From contig BSBK01002053.1 of NCBI GenBank assembly GCA_027943335.1, positions 124,001 through 188,000 of the forward strand: a stretch of DNA of 64,000 nucleotides. The letters run 5' to 3'. The translations under genes and the position numbers were made by a program. This document shows, one piece after another, positions 23,422 to 35,675 of the stretch. Source of the DNA: Chamaecyparis obtusa. Its lineage: Eukaryota > Streptophyta > Pinopsida > Cupressales > Cupressaceae. Below the pieces are notes generated by a model. It was not told the DNA's origin and did not search any database. It was given only the letters and a program-made list of their open reading frames with translations. Every line of letters starts with the position of its first letter. Position 1 is the first letter of the stretch.

Positions 23422-23835
23422 GATTGATGGAAACACAAATACAATATGAAATATGTCATAGAATACCAAACATCTTAAGTATCTACAACTTGGTCTTTAT
23501 GCTCTCCCTTAACTCATGCATTTAATATGTTTAATCACTACACACTCTCCCTTTTGTTTAGCTTCATTCCTGATTTATATTCATCTCTTCATTTCTCCAA
23601 TGTTTTATCATCCCTTTCATGCTCTTCCATATATTTCATGATCATCTCTCCCTTTGAAAATAATTCCAAAATTAATCATATCTTCAATAGCCAAATAAGT
23701 ATCTCTATTATTCCTTTCAGATTCCTATACCTTGCATGTATAGATATGCAATTTCATCTTGTCTTCCATTTTATTCACAACCTTAGGAATCTCAAAGTGT
23801 GAACAACATGCATCAACATCATTATATCTTTTGAT
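23422..23835 (-). other. C3 3' untranslated region, no gene
   Basis: Pyrimidine-rich on the plus strand (TCTCCCTTTTG at 23545), which resembles further purine tracts on the minus strand. The frame 23527-23802 on the plus strand shows no family similarity. Confidence 0.55.
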
Positions 23836-24660
23836 AAAGCACACATTGATGCAACCCCATATCACCTTAGTGACTATTAGATAGGGGATGGACCCATAGT
23901 CTACTTCTCAAGTGTTCAAATGTGTCCTTCAATAAGGGTTTTGTAAATATATCAGCAAGTTGCTCCTATGAATTCACATATTCCAATTTGACTTGGTTTT
24001 CCTAAACTTTCTCCCTTAAGTAGTGATATTTAATAGATATGTACCTTTTCTTTGCATGCATCACTATATCATTTGAAATTTTAAGAGCACTTGTATTGTC
24101 ATAATAGATTATCACTAGATTAGTGATCTCTTCATTCATACCTTCCAACAATTTCTTTATCAATGCAATATTTGAATGATTAGAAGAAACAACTACATAT
24201 TCAACTTCAGCAGTGGACTAAGAAATGCATCCTCATTTCTTGCTTATCCATGTTACTAGTCTTTCTTCTAAAAAGAATACTCCACCTATAGTGCTTTTTC
24301 TATCATCAATATTTCCAGCCCAATCACCATCAGTATAAACTATGAGTTCAAAATTGTCTTCTTTCTTATAACCAAATCCATAGTTTTCAGTGCTCTTTAG
24401 ATATCTCAAAATTATTCTCATGACAACCATGTGTGACTCTTTAGGATTAGTAGAAAATATAGCTACAATTCCAACTGCGTGTGCAATATTTGGTCTACTA
24501 TACACAACATACATCAATTTTTCAATCATAGATCTATATAAGGCTTGATTTGCCTCTATTGACTTGACATCCTTTGTCAGCTTGCATCCAGTTACCATAG
24601 GTTTACCAACTGGTTTTGAGTTTGCCATACCAAATGTCTTCAAGACTTATTTAATGTACT
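23836..24660 (-). pseudogene. pol: C3 RNase H and end of reverse transcriptase
   Basis: The minus-strand frame 24643-24233 shows KTFGMANSKPVGKPM, YRSMIEKLMYVVYSRPNIA and FSTNPKESHM, then the RNase H start VYTDGDWAGNIDDRKSTIGG with its first Asp kept. After a stop the RNase H continues toward 23860 through degraded ISIKYHYLREKV, EQLADIFTKPL and KDTFEHLR. The RT upstream is lost at about 24660, where the 130-bp repeat copy 2 begins. This is the 3' end of a Copia pol gene; the missing YVDD region and several stops show it is dead. Confidence 0.88.
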
Positions 24661-24669
24661 TTGTCTTAA

Positions 24670-24799
24670 TTGGTCTCCTTATGATGTGCAATGCAGTTCT
24701 TGGGTTTACAACATGGCTTAACCACCTCTCATTCTCCACAAGTCTATTAGTTGTATGCAATAATAACAAGTCGATCTTTTGGTGCAATGACAACCAACA
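24670..24799 (+). repeat. 130-bp dispersed repeat, copy 2
   Basis: Starts TTGGTCTCCTTATGATGTGC and ends CAACCAACA. It parallels copy 1 at 21703-21832. It adjoins the broken RT of C3 and no primer site follows. Confidence 0.65.
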
Positions 24800-25555
24800 T
24801 CAAGTGGCCTCAAGAATATTCCAAAGGAATCTCTACATGTTGCATGTCCATCTAGGTGCTCCTAAGTGAAACATACATAATAAATAAAATATTACAATTT
24901 TAAATGTTAGTATGCAAGGTGGATAACATCTATCCCCTCAAAATTTTGCTTCTTTGGTTGTGACTCTAAGTGATCACCTAACATTTGTCTTGAAAACATT
25001 TTGTGAAAACCTTCAATCCTTTTGAAATTATCTCTCCTTCAGATTTTATTAGCTTTTTAGTTTCTAAACCATGCCTTTATGTCAACATACTCCTCCTTTT
25101 TGTATAAGTTGGAGCATTGATAGGTTCTAAAAACCTCCTTAGACTCCAAAGTTTGTTTGAAAAATGAGTATCAATTATTGTATCAAGTTTTGGAACCTGC
25201 ATGAAGGAGTAAAGAACATCGGAAAGTCTTTTTAATTAAGCATTAATGTGATCTTACAATGGATGCAAAATACATGTCAAGCATCGATGGAGACTTTAAA
25301 ATGTTATCAAATATTTGAAGAATGCTTGAAATTTCTCAAGCTTTATTTTTTTGTTGTGACTCTTCATAAGTTTTAAAAATGTCGATGACCACCATATACT
25401 TTGAAATATATGAAAAAATCTCACAAAGACTACAAAGAGGAACATTTAGTCAATTCTCATGAACTTTAAGATGGTTCTAAAAAAAGGTTTTGAGTTTCGT
25501 AAAAGGTTATGAAACCACTATAAAATAGCTAGAAACACTAGGAATTATCTCTAAG
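24800..25555. other. No gene seen
   Basis: AT-rich sequence without a recognisable frame. A purine tract followed by TGTTGACATAAAGG on the minus strand (about 25070-25105) resembles the 19018 LTR start and may mark another Copia remnant. Confidence 0.4.
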
Positions 25556-25560
25556 CACTT

Positions 25561-26599
25561 TGTTTAACAAGAAAAATAACTAAGAGGGAGTGAATCAGTT
25601 ATTCCTACACACTTTATAAAACTTTTTCTCTATCAATAAACTAATAAATAAAAATAAAATAAAAATTTGATCTATTGGTTAAGTGTGTAAAACATCCATA
25701 GAAAAATGTAAACATGAAAAGCATAGAAATATCAACATGGAGAACACCAAGATTTGCATGGAAATCTAGACTGGGAAAAACCATTTAGAAGCTAATTATC
25801 ATGAAATAAAAATACCTATTAGGGTGACACTGGTTAAGGTGATTTATAAAAAGGATCACTATCAGTTGTGCTCATTGAAAGTAGGCTCATTTTTAGTCGG
25901 GATAACTACCCTTGAATAGGCTCCCTGCCAATACAAAGAGGCTCACTACAAAAGTATATGAAAAGATATTTAGTCCACCACTAAGATCAATGTCACCAAC
26001 ACTTTGCCATGAATGCGATAAACAACACATAGATCTCCAAAAATAGAATCACAATCACTTCACGTACAAGCAATGCATAATCCATGCAAACAATAGAAAT
26101 CCTCACTCTTCTTATACTACTTGATGTCATCAACCATGCTATCCAAAAAAAAATTGAGATAGGTTGTACCAAGACATTCTTGCAGTGATAAGGAATGAAA
26201 TGTGGACCACCTCTACCAATACAACTTGCCTCACACATGCCAACATGCAACACCATCTCCAAAGACATTAGTTCCAACAAACATAATGAACTCATTACAT
26301 AATAACAGTTGGGACCAAAATATATAAAAAAACATATGCCAAATAGGATTGACCCCAAACAACCAATCTACCATATGTTGGACACAAAGTAGAACCAACA
26401 TTGAAAATAATAAGAATAGATATTTGAAGTACATCTTTCAGTGAACCCTTCTACTGAGAAACACATACTATTGGTACAACTATCATTACCACAAAGACTA
26501 TCGATACATATCAAATGATACAACAAAAAAATGAAAATGCGTAGGATATGTTTACATCAATGATAACAACATGAATAGTATCAAATTCACATTCTCACA
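25561..26599 (-). repeat. 3' LTR of element A
   Basis: Plus-strand TGTTTAACAAGAAAAATAAC (25561) to CACATTCTCACA (26599), 1039 bp. On the minus strand it runs TGTGAGAATGTG...TGTTAAACA, directly after a polypurine tract, and includes the GATTCACTCCCTCTTAGTTA end motif. Frames at 25993-26434 within it are chance. Confidence 0.85.
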
Positions 26600-26616
26600 A
26601 TCTCCCCCTTTGTCAT
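26600..26616 (-). other. Polypurine tract of element A
   Basis: On the minus strand AATGACAAAGGGGGAGAT lies directly before the LTR. A second similar tract (TTGTCAAAGGGGGAGAAAG) lies upstream near 26700-26718. Confidence 0.85.
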
Positions 26617-26719
26617 TGATTGAAACATTCATCAATAACAAAGAAAAAAATCCAAATGATATCAACATCAAGGTTCACTTCTCTCCAAATCTCTCTCACT
26701 TTCTCCCCCTTTGACAATA

Positions 26720-26965
26720 ATGACAAAGGGCCAAACTCCCCATTACAAACTCACTCTTCTTCCCCTGAGAGGAAGCTGCTAGGCACTGATCTAGGAAATA
26801 ATAGGTATACAACATGTTGGACTAATGCACATATCAATGCATATAGGAAACACTAGGAAGCAGTACAATGTCCATCTTCCCTCTTAGATATTCAAAATTA
26901 TCATTGCACAGATATTTTTTGAATATGTTTTCTATCATCTCCTTTGTAGGAACATTTTCAAGCTT
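26720..26965 (-). pseudogene. pol: Element A RNase H, C-terminal end
   Basis: On the minus strand VKLENVPTKEMIENIFKK and FEYLRGKMDIV match the usual end of Copia RNase H (family form TKEQIADIFTK...FEYLR). It is the continuation of the RNase H at 28097, split by the solo LTR between Glu-Val and Lys-Leu. The poly-Pro frame that crosses into the LTR (26834-27022) is not a separate gene. Confidence 0.85.
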
Positions 26966-26970
26966 CACTT

Positions 26971-28092
26971 TCTTAGGAATGGAAACACTGAGAGGGGGGG
27001 GGGGGGGTGAATCAATGTTCACTGTATTTTAACTTTTCACTTTAATCTGAATACTAAATTATAAATGCTCAAGAACTAAATAAAAAATTCACATAAACAT
27101 GAAACATGAAATCAACACATGACACCAATATGGTTACGAGGAAACCCAAATAGGTAAAAACCCCAGTGGGACTTGATACCCACTAATAATTTGCACTAGT
27201 GTTTTGTGATCCTTGTTAGAAAATCCTTTACCCTATTAGGAGTAGCTTTACAATGCTTTAAGTATAGTAGACCTTGTTAAGGGTCAGACCCTATTAGTAG
27301 TCTTTTACAATGATCCTTGTTAGCAGAGTGGACTCACTGTCCTAGAGCTCACTGCTCAAATGATGAAGGCTACAACCTTCTGAATCAGATACACACTATA
27401 TCTGCAAGTGAACTATTACTATGACACTGCTTGTCAGATCAATTCCTTTAGTGTGCTGACGCTTTGACCTCTTGCAAAGATCTAATACATCATATGCTCT
27501 CTTTGCATACCTCTTCTCTACTTCTCACAACTCTATTATCACTTCCATACCAAATACAATAGGCGCACCTTATATTTATGTGCTCATACCAATTATACAA
27601 TTAGGTCAACCCTACAACTAATTACAAATAATGCTTCAAAATGAATTGGCTTAAGCATGCTTACAATTATACATATACATATTTTAGAAACCTAAATACA
27701 ATGGGCACATAGCCTCTACAACATTAATTTACAATCACAAACCAAAATAGTCACTTTCGGCTCTATGCTTTGTTCTTTGCTAGCACACACTGGCTGTGCA
27801 ACTTCAACTGACTGTAACTTTCACATCTTTCATATCGACTTATGCACTCTTAGACTAAGCATAAGTATAGTCTAACAATCTTAACTTCTAGGTTGCATAC
27901 CATAATTCATCCGTATGCATGGGCGTAGGTGCTCTGAGCTGCAGGAACTCTGTATGTTGTCCAGTCTTCAACACTTAACTGATTTCTGATCTTTACACTT
28001 AGTGCACTGACTCCAAACTGCTATATGACTGTGTTGCCATAATGACAACACTATATCTAGTCATATACTTTAGTATAGACAACTTTCCAACA
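26971..28092 (-). repeat. Solo Copia LTR inside element A RNase H
   Basis: Plus-strand TCTTAGGAATGG (26971) to ACTTTCCAACA (28092). On the minus strand it runs TGTTGGAAAGTTG...CATTCCTAAGA (CA end changed to GA). It is flanked by CACTT at 26966-26970 and 28093-28097. Length is 1122 bp. It holds a run of 14 G (26994-27007), the longest version of the poly-C end motif here. It is related to the LTR at 957-1995 (shared GAGGAAACCC and AAAACCCCAGTGGG). Confidence 0.92.
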
Positions 28093-28929
28093 CACTTCAC
28101 CATCCAACACCTTCTCTCTGATAAAATGATACCTGATAAATATATGCTTTATTTTGCAATGCTATACTGGATACTTGGATATACTTATAGGAATAGTATT
28201 ATCACACTTGATCAAAATTGGCTCTCCAAAAGTAATTCATATATTCTTCAAATTATGTTTCATCCATAATACCTGAGTATAACATGAAGATGTTGCAATA
28301 TATTTTTATTCAGTAGTTGATAAAGTTATAGAATCATGTTTCTTTCTTGACCAAGCAACTAATTGGGAGCCAAGAAAGTAATCTCCACCAGTAATACTAA
28401 TTTGATTATCCAAACATCCTACCCAATATGCATTGGTATAATATATTAGTGTGAAATATAGAGCTTTTGGATACCACAAGCCACACTCTTATATTCCTTT
28501 TAGATATCTGAATATCCTTTTCACTGCCATAATAGGTGATTGTTTCAGTTCTTGTTGAAGTTTGGCTACCAAGCATATTGCATACATGGTATTTGGTCCA
28601 ATAGTAGTCAAGTACAAAAATACACTAATCATTGATCTATACTAACTTGCATCTACTTTTGGTGATTCATTTTCCTTAGTTAATTTATAGCTGGTAACAA
28701 TTGGAGTACATACCACTTTGGAATTTTCTAACCCAAATTTGTTCAACAATTCCATGACATACTTGGATTGAGATACAAAAATGCCTTTACTTCTCTGATA
28801 TACCTGCAATCCAAGAAGGAGACTCAACTCTCCTATCATAGAAATCTCAAACTATTTATGCATATCCTCTACAAATCTTTTGCACAAATCATCCTTTCTT
28901 CCAAAAATAATATCATCAACATACACAAC
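28093..28929 (-). pseudogene. pol: Element A RT end and RNase H, N-terminal part
   Basis: On the minus strand the sequence opens with VVYVDDIIFGRKDDLCKRF, the RT catalytic box with YVDD intact, then ISMIGELSLLLGLQVYQR, GIFVSQSKYVMELLNKFGL and SKVVCTPIVTSYKL. RNase H follows with degraded motifs down to DNTIPISISKYPV and RYHFIREKVLDGEV at 28097. Several stops and frame changes are present, for example after MHK near 28857 and after 28642. The cut at 28929 falls just before YVDD, where the G1 LTR starts. Confidence 0.9.
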
Positions 28930-30229
28930 TGTAATACCCCAAACATGGGCTATAGGTTCATTAACCTCCTACATCTTCAAATTGAATGAAATCGATACAA
29001 AAGTCCTAACCTAAGGCACATCTGTACATTATCAAATTTAATTGATTATCCTAAATTCTGCATCGGGGAATATTCCTAGAAATATTCCTAATTTATCATA
29101 ATTATTCTTAATTTAATAATTATTTGGTGATAAATCTTATTTATCCTAAAGTTTGATTAATTGAATATTCTAAATATTTAATTAACCAAATTTAATACTG
29201 CCACTTAATTATTTAATTACATTTAATTATATTTATTCCTAAGTTGTATTATTTAATTTTGACAATAAATCAAAAATCTTATGACGAATTGATTAAATTC
29301 CTATTTAATTAATTAAAGTCAGTTGTCAATATTTAATAATATAGTTTTTGAATAAAAGTTTGATTTAATAATTGATTAACCCATAAATCAATTGTTTTAA
29401 TTTTAAAATTAGTTAAGTTGAGAATAAATCACTTTATTTATTAAATTAATTTATATTAAATCAGACACAATCAGAAAAGCAAGCAACTAGAAATTAACAA
29501 TCAATTTTAAAATTGAAACTCAACATCTGATGATGAGTTGAAAAAGAGAACTCAAGCTCTATTTTGAGATAAAAACTGCTTTTGCGTGATTTTATGAGTT
29601 TATTTATTCTTAATTTCTTGTTAACTCAAAAATCAACCTGAGTTTATCAAGAGTGATTTATGGCTTTTCTCAATGCATCCTTAAGCCCTGGATTTCTATA
29701 AAAACAAGGCTCAAATCTTCACAAACACCTCTCTAAATCCCTCAAGCTTTCAATCTCTCAAAATCCCTCAAGTTTTCAATCTCACATCTCTTGAATTTGC
29801 ACAATTACTCTGGCAAATTTACAACTAAAGAACAAAGATTTTGTGACAAACAATTTTGTGAGATCAATTCATAGTTTTTCATAGCTTTGCATATCAATTC
29901 ATATAATTCTTAGATTAATTTTCATATAATTTCAATTTCATTCTAGATTAATTTCATACATTTTTTCATCCTATTGCATCAAAAATCCAAAAAAATAGAT
30001 TAATTTGCATTCATATTTCATTGCTTTCATCATTTTAAATCCTTTGTTTAGGTGTTGCATTTTCATTGATCTTGATTTCAATTTGAGAACATTATACTCG
30101 CACCTACTAGAAGGCAGTAAATGGCTTGGTTAGCATAGTTTCAATTACTTACAGATTTTAATTTTTGCTAACCTCTAATGTTTTGTTGAAGTGTTGTGTC
30201 CACAACTAGGTACAAAATTCACACACACA
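28930..30229 (+). repeat. 5' LTR of G1
   Basis: Starts TGTAATACCCCAAACATGGG and ends ATTCACACACACA, about 1300 bp, very AT-rich in the middle (29080-29460). A primer-site-like sequence follows. I found no second copy in the window. Confidence 0.7.
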
Positions 30230-30233
30230 TTTC

Positions 30234-30253
30234 TAGCACCCACTATGGGGCCC
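30234..30253 (+). other. Primer binding site of G1
   Basis: TAGCACCCACTATGGGGCCC resembles the TGGC(G/A)CCCAC(C/T)GTGGGGCC site common in TAT elements, with TGG changed to TAG. Confidence 0.6.
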
Positions 30254-30367
30254 TGAAATAGGTTTTCATTCTATTTTATCAAATTTCTATCATTTTTCTC
30301 AAACCCACAACCACAAGGTTAATTTTTGTGTTTTGTGATAAATTTCTGGTCTATTTTTCCAAAAATC

Positions 30368-31813
30368 TGACTGATTTATTTATTGGTATGTGTTAGGAAT
30401 GAATGCTAAATGTTTGGCAGCCATTTTGTAGCAGTTGTTGTTGCATTCATGACTATGATTGTCATTGATGTCAACACAATAATTTACCGAAGACTTGCAG
30501 AGAAGCAGACAGAGTTTGGATTAGCGCACATGGGTTATTGTAGTTGGAGCTATGTGATGTTGAGGATATACTCTTTGATATGTTATATGTCTATGATTAA
30601 GAGCACAGATAGTAATTCATTTATTCATGGAAGTTATGAGTACTTTGGTGGAAGCATTATTCAGGCAGTGTTCCTGAGTAGCGGTTTGTGGAAATCGGAT
30701 GATATCTCCTAATCAGGATGGAATCTAGTTTTGCGTAGTTAAAGGGAAGTTAGAGACACATTGATAGTGACATGGATGATAGTGCAAAATTTGAGGTCAC
30801 ACAAGTGAAGATTTATTATATTTGGAAGCTGATAGTTTTGTGTAATTTTGATGTAGCATGTGGAAACTTTTATGTTGTAATTGTATGCCAACTCATTTGT
30901 AATTATTTGAGTGTGGTATAAAGGAAGGAATGCATTTCCTTGTTTTAATATGGTTGTGGTGGTTGTGTGTGATGTTGTATGCATGAAGTGAAGAAAATAG
31001 CTAAGTATGAAAGCGAATTTGTGAAGGAAGACATGCGAGGTACAGAGATCTGAGATTGAGATCTGGTGTAATAGTGAGTGCGGTTTGGCATAGTCAGAGA
31101 AGAAGTAACATATTATTATGTTGAGTAATACAAAGATTATTTGGACAATTTTTTTAGTGATCTTACCTTGAAGCTATTTGGGTAGTGGGTCCTTCTATCT
31201 TCCATAACTCTTAACAAGGTTAGAATCTTTTAACAGGGATATCTGATAATTGATTCACCCCCCCCCCTCTCAGTTATCTTGGTGGACTTTACTTTCTAAA
31301 AATATGCACATATGACATGATATAGATCTGAAATTTATATTTCTAGAAAGGTATTTGAGTTAGCTTTCATTTTCTGTTGGTTTGGATTAATTTCATTTTG
31401 ATTTGCAAAAGTTATGATCATTTTAGTGAAGACTAGTCAAAACCTGATTTTATAAAATCTGACTGATGTTTTAAATTTTACATGCACATATGACAAGATA
31501 AAAATTCAAAATTTATATTTCTAGAAAGGTATTTGAGTTAGCTTTCATTTTTCATTGGTTTGGATTAATTTTGTTTTGATTTACAAAAGTTATGATTATT
31601 TTAGTGAAGACTAGTTTCAACCTGATTTTATGAAATTTGACTGATGTTTTTATTGGTACATGCACATATGACATGATACAGATCCAAAATTTTTATTTCT
31701 GGAAAATTATTTGAGTTAGCTTTCATTTTCTATTGGTTTGGATTAATTTTGTTTTTATTTGCAAAAGTTATGATTGATTTAGTGCAGACTAGTCAGAATC
31801 TGATTTTTTATGA
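30368..31813 (+). repeat. Three tandem 178-bp repeats in the G1 leader, unit 1 interrupted
   Basis: Units begin TGACTGAT(T/G) at 30368, 31460 and 31638. Each contains ATGCACATATGACA, TTTGAGTTAGCTTTCATTTT and GGTTTGGATTAATTT. Unit 1 is split by a solo LTR (30391-31301). Without it, unit 1 is about 176 bp. Confidence 0.88.
30391..31301 (+). repeat. Solo Copia LTR in the G1 leader
   Basis: Starts TGTTAGGAATGAATGC and ends GGACTTTACTTTCTAAAA, 911 bp, with GATTCACC-polyC-TCTCAGTTATC near its end. Flanks GTATG (30386-30390) and ATATG (31302-31306) differ by one base and fit a mutated target duplication. The frame 30410-30712 inside it has no family similarity. Confidence 0.8.
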
Positions 31814-33690
31814 CAATAGGTTTTTTGATTATCAAATGACATATTTTCTTTGACTAACCTGATTTTCTACCACGTGGGGTTGACAAGTTGTGTTTCTTTT
31901 TTGATGTATTTTTATAGCAATAGCTTTCATGTATAATAATAGGTAATTTTTTCATAATAGTGGTTTGCAGGTACAGGTGCAAGTACATCCTGTGGGTACA
32001 AAAGATAGAAGACAAATGCTCAAAAATTGCTAAAATAAGTAAAATATACTAAGCACATTACAAGGAACTCAGGTATTCTATTACATCTGATAACACTTCA
32101 TTTTGGGACATAAAACAAACTCTCTTGTGTCAAGCTTGAGTGCCTTTACAACTTTCATAATTCACACTTCAGTTTTGGGCTCTAAAATGAACATAGATTT
32201 GCTTTTTACATATCTGTTACACATAGTAATTAGGCCTTATGAACACTATTTGCAGATGATCTTGAGAGAGTGGGCTTCTTTCTCTTGTTTGCATGCAAAG
32301 CACTTCTTGACGAAGGATCCCCTTGTAGGTAGGGAGGATATTGAGATTGTCTCACATTCCCTTGATTTGCGTCCTCAACTTTTGATTGATACATTCCCTC
32401 TCCAGAGAGATTGATAAACCATAAGACATCACAAATCTTGGTGAGATAATTTCAGTCTTAGCATGTCAGATTAATCTGTTTTCTTTTTTTTGGTGAAGTG
32501 AAGAGGCTAGGGGATTATGCTCTACTTCCTTTTTGGATAGTACCAGAAACCCAGATCCTTGAATCGATCTAGTCCCCCTGTGGTATATTTTGTGAGTCAC
32601 CTTTAGAGAGGGTTAACTATAATGGACATTCCATTAATTGGGTCAACCACATGGATAGAACCTAAAGAAATAATAGCCATTTTCATCATGGTAGCAGAAA
32701 TTGCTATATAAATGTCCTTGTGGAAGAAATCTTCATAGGTGTGGTCTCTTGTTGAGCTTTCAGATCTCCCTAGCAGCTCCTGATTGATTAAATTCTTGGA
32801 CTGTGTCAAAACCCTGGTGTGCTTGGATTGGAGTTCTCCCTCTTGAGATCACAAAAGTTGTAGAGTAAGACCATTACTACAAACCCTAGTGAGGCCAAAT
32901 TTTTCATTTTCTAGGACTATGTGTGTTATTGAAAAACTTTTTGGAACATACACAAGTAGCATTCCTAGGGATTAGCCCATTAAGTCACTATTGCTTGTTC
33001 ATGCGCAAGGTTTCTTTTGCCCTTGTTCATTGTTTTCAAATGATTGATTGCTTCCCTTTGCTTGATGTTTTGTGTGTTTGTTATCTACTTGCTTATTGAA
33101 AATGAATGATGCTGAACTATTACATGAATCTGCAAACCTGAACAGAGAAAAACTTGCAAACAAACTAGTTTTGAAAATTGAAAAATTGCAAATCTGAAGC
33201 AAAAATCCTTTTTGGTGTCAAAAGTCATCTTGAAATTTCAAAACTCATATCAAAGCTAAAGTCAAAGTTGTTAGAAAACTCCAAAATTTGTCAAAAATCT
33301 AGTTTTTACAACCTACTTCCTATTTTTGTCAAACAAATAATTATGTCAGAAACAAAGCAGAACCTATAACAAATCCACCCATTTTCCTAAGGTGGTCTCT
33401 TGAGTCTGATTTAGCCTTTTGATTTATCGATTTGAGTCTTTTTCATCGTGTCAAAACCTTGTCAAAATTATCTTCAAAATTTAGTCTTCTTACAAAATGA
33501 CTAAGTGTTGAGAGCTCGTGCCTGCCATCTATTGGGCGTCTACCCATACTACTATGGCACAGTATCCTTCATTTATGTCTGATCTAATCTTCAATCAATT
33601 CAATCTTGACAAGGTTGCATCATTTGATGTTCTTGAATCAAGTCATTCTTCAGTTGTCTTATTGTTTATCTCTTGCTTCACCCAAGGTTA
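31814..33690 (+). other. G1 leader, no gene
   Basis: About 1.9 kb between the tandem repeats and the Gag start. Frames at 32103-32414 and 33178-33369 are not recognisable. A T-rich stretch ending TTTGCAG (31960-31970) could be a splice acceptor. Confidence 0.45.
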
Positions 33691-35675
33691 ATGGTGGAAA
33701 CTCAAGCTTCATCACATAAGAAATCTAGAGAAGCATCTCATACCTTACCTCTATCTACTCATGTGGGTCCAACCTTTGACAAAATCTATAATTTAGGTCT
33801 TTACAATGATGATAGTCTTGGCAATCTTTGATTAAAAAATGGTTACATACCCCCTCCTCCATCAATCCAAGGGGTCAATAAAAAATCTCTACATCAATCT
33901 ATTCCAAGGAGTCCTAAAAATCCTAACATGTCTCATGGAGGGACACATCATGGGTCTCAAGAACATCACTCTCAACATGGTGCGGATCAAGAACCCACAC
34001 CTTCTTAAATTGCTCGATATCAAACTAATGACGTCAAGAAAATGATGAGGCATTTCTTGAAGGAAGAGAGAGAAACATACTTTCTAGAACTAGCTTGTCA
34101 AGGGGCTAAACTTCCTTGCAACTTTAATGTTGAAGATATCATTACACATGAGGAAGAAACTCCAATCACAACTATGATGAAACAGATGCATGTCATGCAA
34201 GTCAAACTTAACAAACTTGAAAAGAAAAGGAACCTAAAGAGTTCTCCATGGAGGATCTATGCTCTTTTCCATTTGATAAAGACTTGTACATGCCACCATT
34301 CCCTAAAAGAGTGGAGATACCTAAGTATGATAAGTATAATGGAAACTCTAATCCTCAAGATCATGTCAAAGAATTATGTACTCGATATATGGAGTTCATG
34401 CATGAACCAACTTACTTAATGCATCTTTTCCCTTGATCTCTGGGAGGGTCAGCCATTCATTGGTTCTCAAAAATGCCTCCAACTATCAAAATTTTTGAGT
34501 TAATCAAACTATTCTATCAACAATACTCCTATAACATCTAGCATTTGATCACCATGATCGACATCTGCCATCTAAAACAATACTCAGGAGACCCATTCCT
34601 GACTTTTCTCAAAAGATAGAGGAAGAAGTTTTCTCTATATGCTAGACCCATTCCAAAAACTGAGAAGCTGGAAATCTTTATCAACAATCTTGTTCCAGAA
34701 CTCAACTACCACTTACAAATGCAAAATCATACATCCTTTCATAAGATGGCAAAAAATGCAATCAAAATTGAGAAAGTCCTTGTGCTAAAAGGAGACATAT
34801 CACTTCAAAAGGACAAGTATGAATCTGGATCTAGTTCTAAAGATAGAGGCAAAAACTGGAACAAGAATAAAGGCATTGTCACAGATGGCGTTGTTGATAA
34901 TATTCATCCCCCTTCTAAGGCACTTGCTTTCAATCTAACTATTGGAACCCAAGCCATCAAAGCTTTTGAAGATAAAGCAACATAATCTAACAAGAAACCA
35001 TCTACTTACAAACCTTGGGCTACAGATCCTAACGAAAAATTCACTCCTCTTGGAGAGTCCTTGGAATCTTCCATGAAAACTCTATTGGCTAAAAACATCA
35101 TTTACTTTTCTGATATCTGACCATTTGATCTTGAACCTAAACCAAAATAGTGGAAAGAGACCAATTTTTGTGACTTCCATTGTAATAAGGGTCATAAAAC
35201 CAATAAATGTGTACGCTTGAAACACCTCATACAAGAAAAACTTGATAATGGAGAAATCAAGATTGACCATCATAAAAGCAATAATGATCATACAGCATTC
35301 ACGGAGCCATTTCTGAAAGATGGTAAAGAAGATTATTCTTCTCAACCTAATATGGGTGCTAAAGTCAATTATGCCTACTCTGGAAACAATGTTGTAATCA
35401 ATATGGTTGAACCATGCCTATCTGAGTGTTGCAATGTCATCACAATTGTATGAAGAGATAGAGAAAATCAATCAGCTAATGTAGTTACTCGATCACAAGC
35501 TTAGGTGCATCTACCAAGACAAATCCTAGATTCATCCAATGTCCCTAAGATGCCTTTCAATCTTTCATTTGCTTCTAAATAGAAGGCTACATCTAAAGCT
35601 TCAAATCCTAAAGACACAAGGCCTACATCATATAGTATTTTCCAACAACTCCATCATACAAATGCAAAAATCTCC
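33691..35675 (+). pseudogene. gag: G1 Gag
   Basis: ATG at 33691 opens MVETQASSHKKSREASH. The frame then passes two stops and continues with FLKEERETYFLELACQGAKL at 34042. A frame change near 34230 leads to the Gag core: DLCSFPFDKDLYMPPFPKR, DKYNGNSNPQDHVKEL, YLMHLFP, stop (34434), then SLGGSAIHWFSKMP and IFINNLVPELNYHLQM. A Cys/His motif CDFHCNKGHKTNKC (C-x2-H-x4-H-x4-C, about 35169-35211) gives RNA binding. The protein forms the particle. About six stops and at least one frameshift make it non-functional. The same frame (35217-35453) runs on toward protease. Confidence 0.88.

Larger units (their letters stand above)
25561..28929 (-). mobile_element. 3' part of minus-strand Copia element A
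   Basis: 3' LTR, polypurine tract, RNase H and RT end on the minus strand. It is interrupted by a solo LTR (26971-28092) and cut at 28929 by the LTR of TAT element G1. The flanking CACTT (25556-25560) may be its target duplication. The 5' part was not found. Confidence 0.85.

Noticed and set aside
26994..27007. Run of 14 G as a special structure
   Set aside because: It is the poly-C motif of the LTR end on the other strand; the extra length may be slippage or a sequencing artefact.
26834..27022. Minus-strand frame with a poly-Pro run
   Set aside because: It joins the RNase H end of element A with the poly-G end of the inserted solo LTR; it is a chance fusion across a junction.
30410..30712. 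100-residue plus-strand frame
   Set aside because: Lies wholly inside a solo LTR and shows no family similarity.
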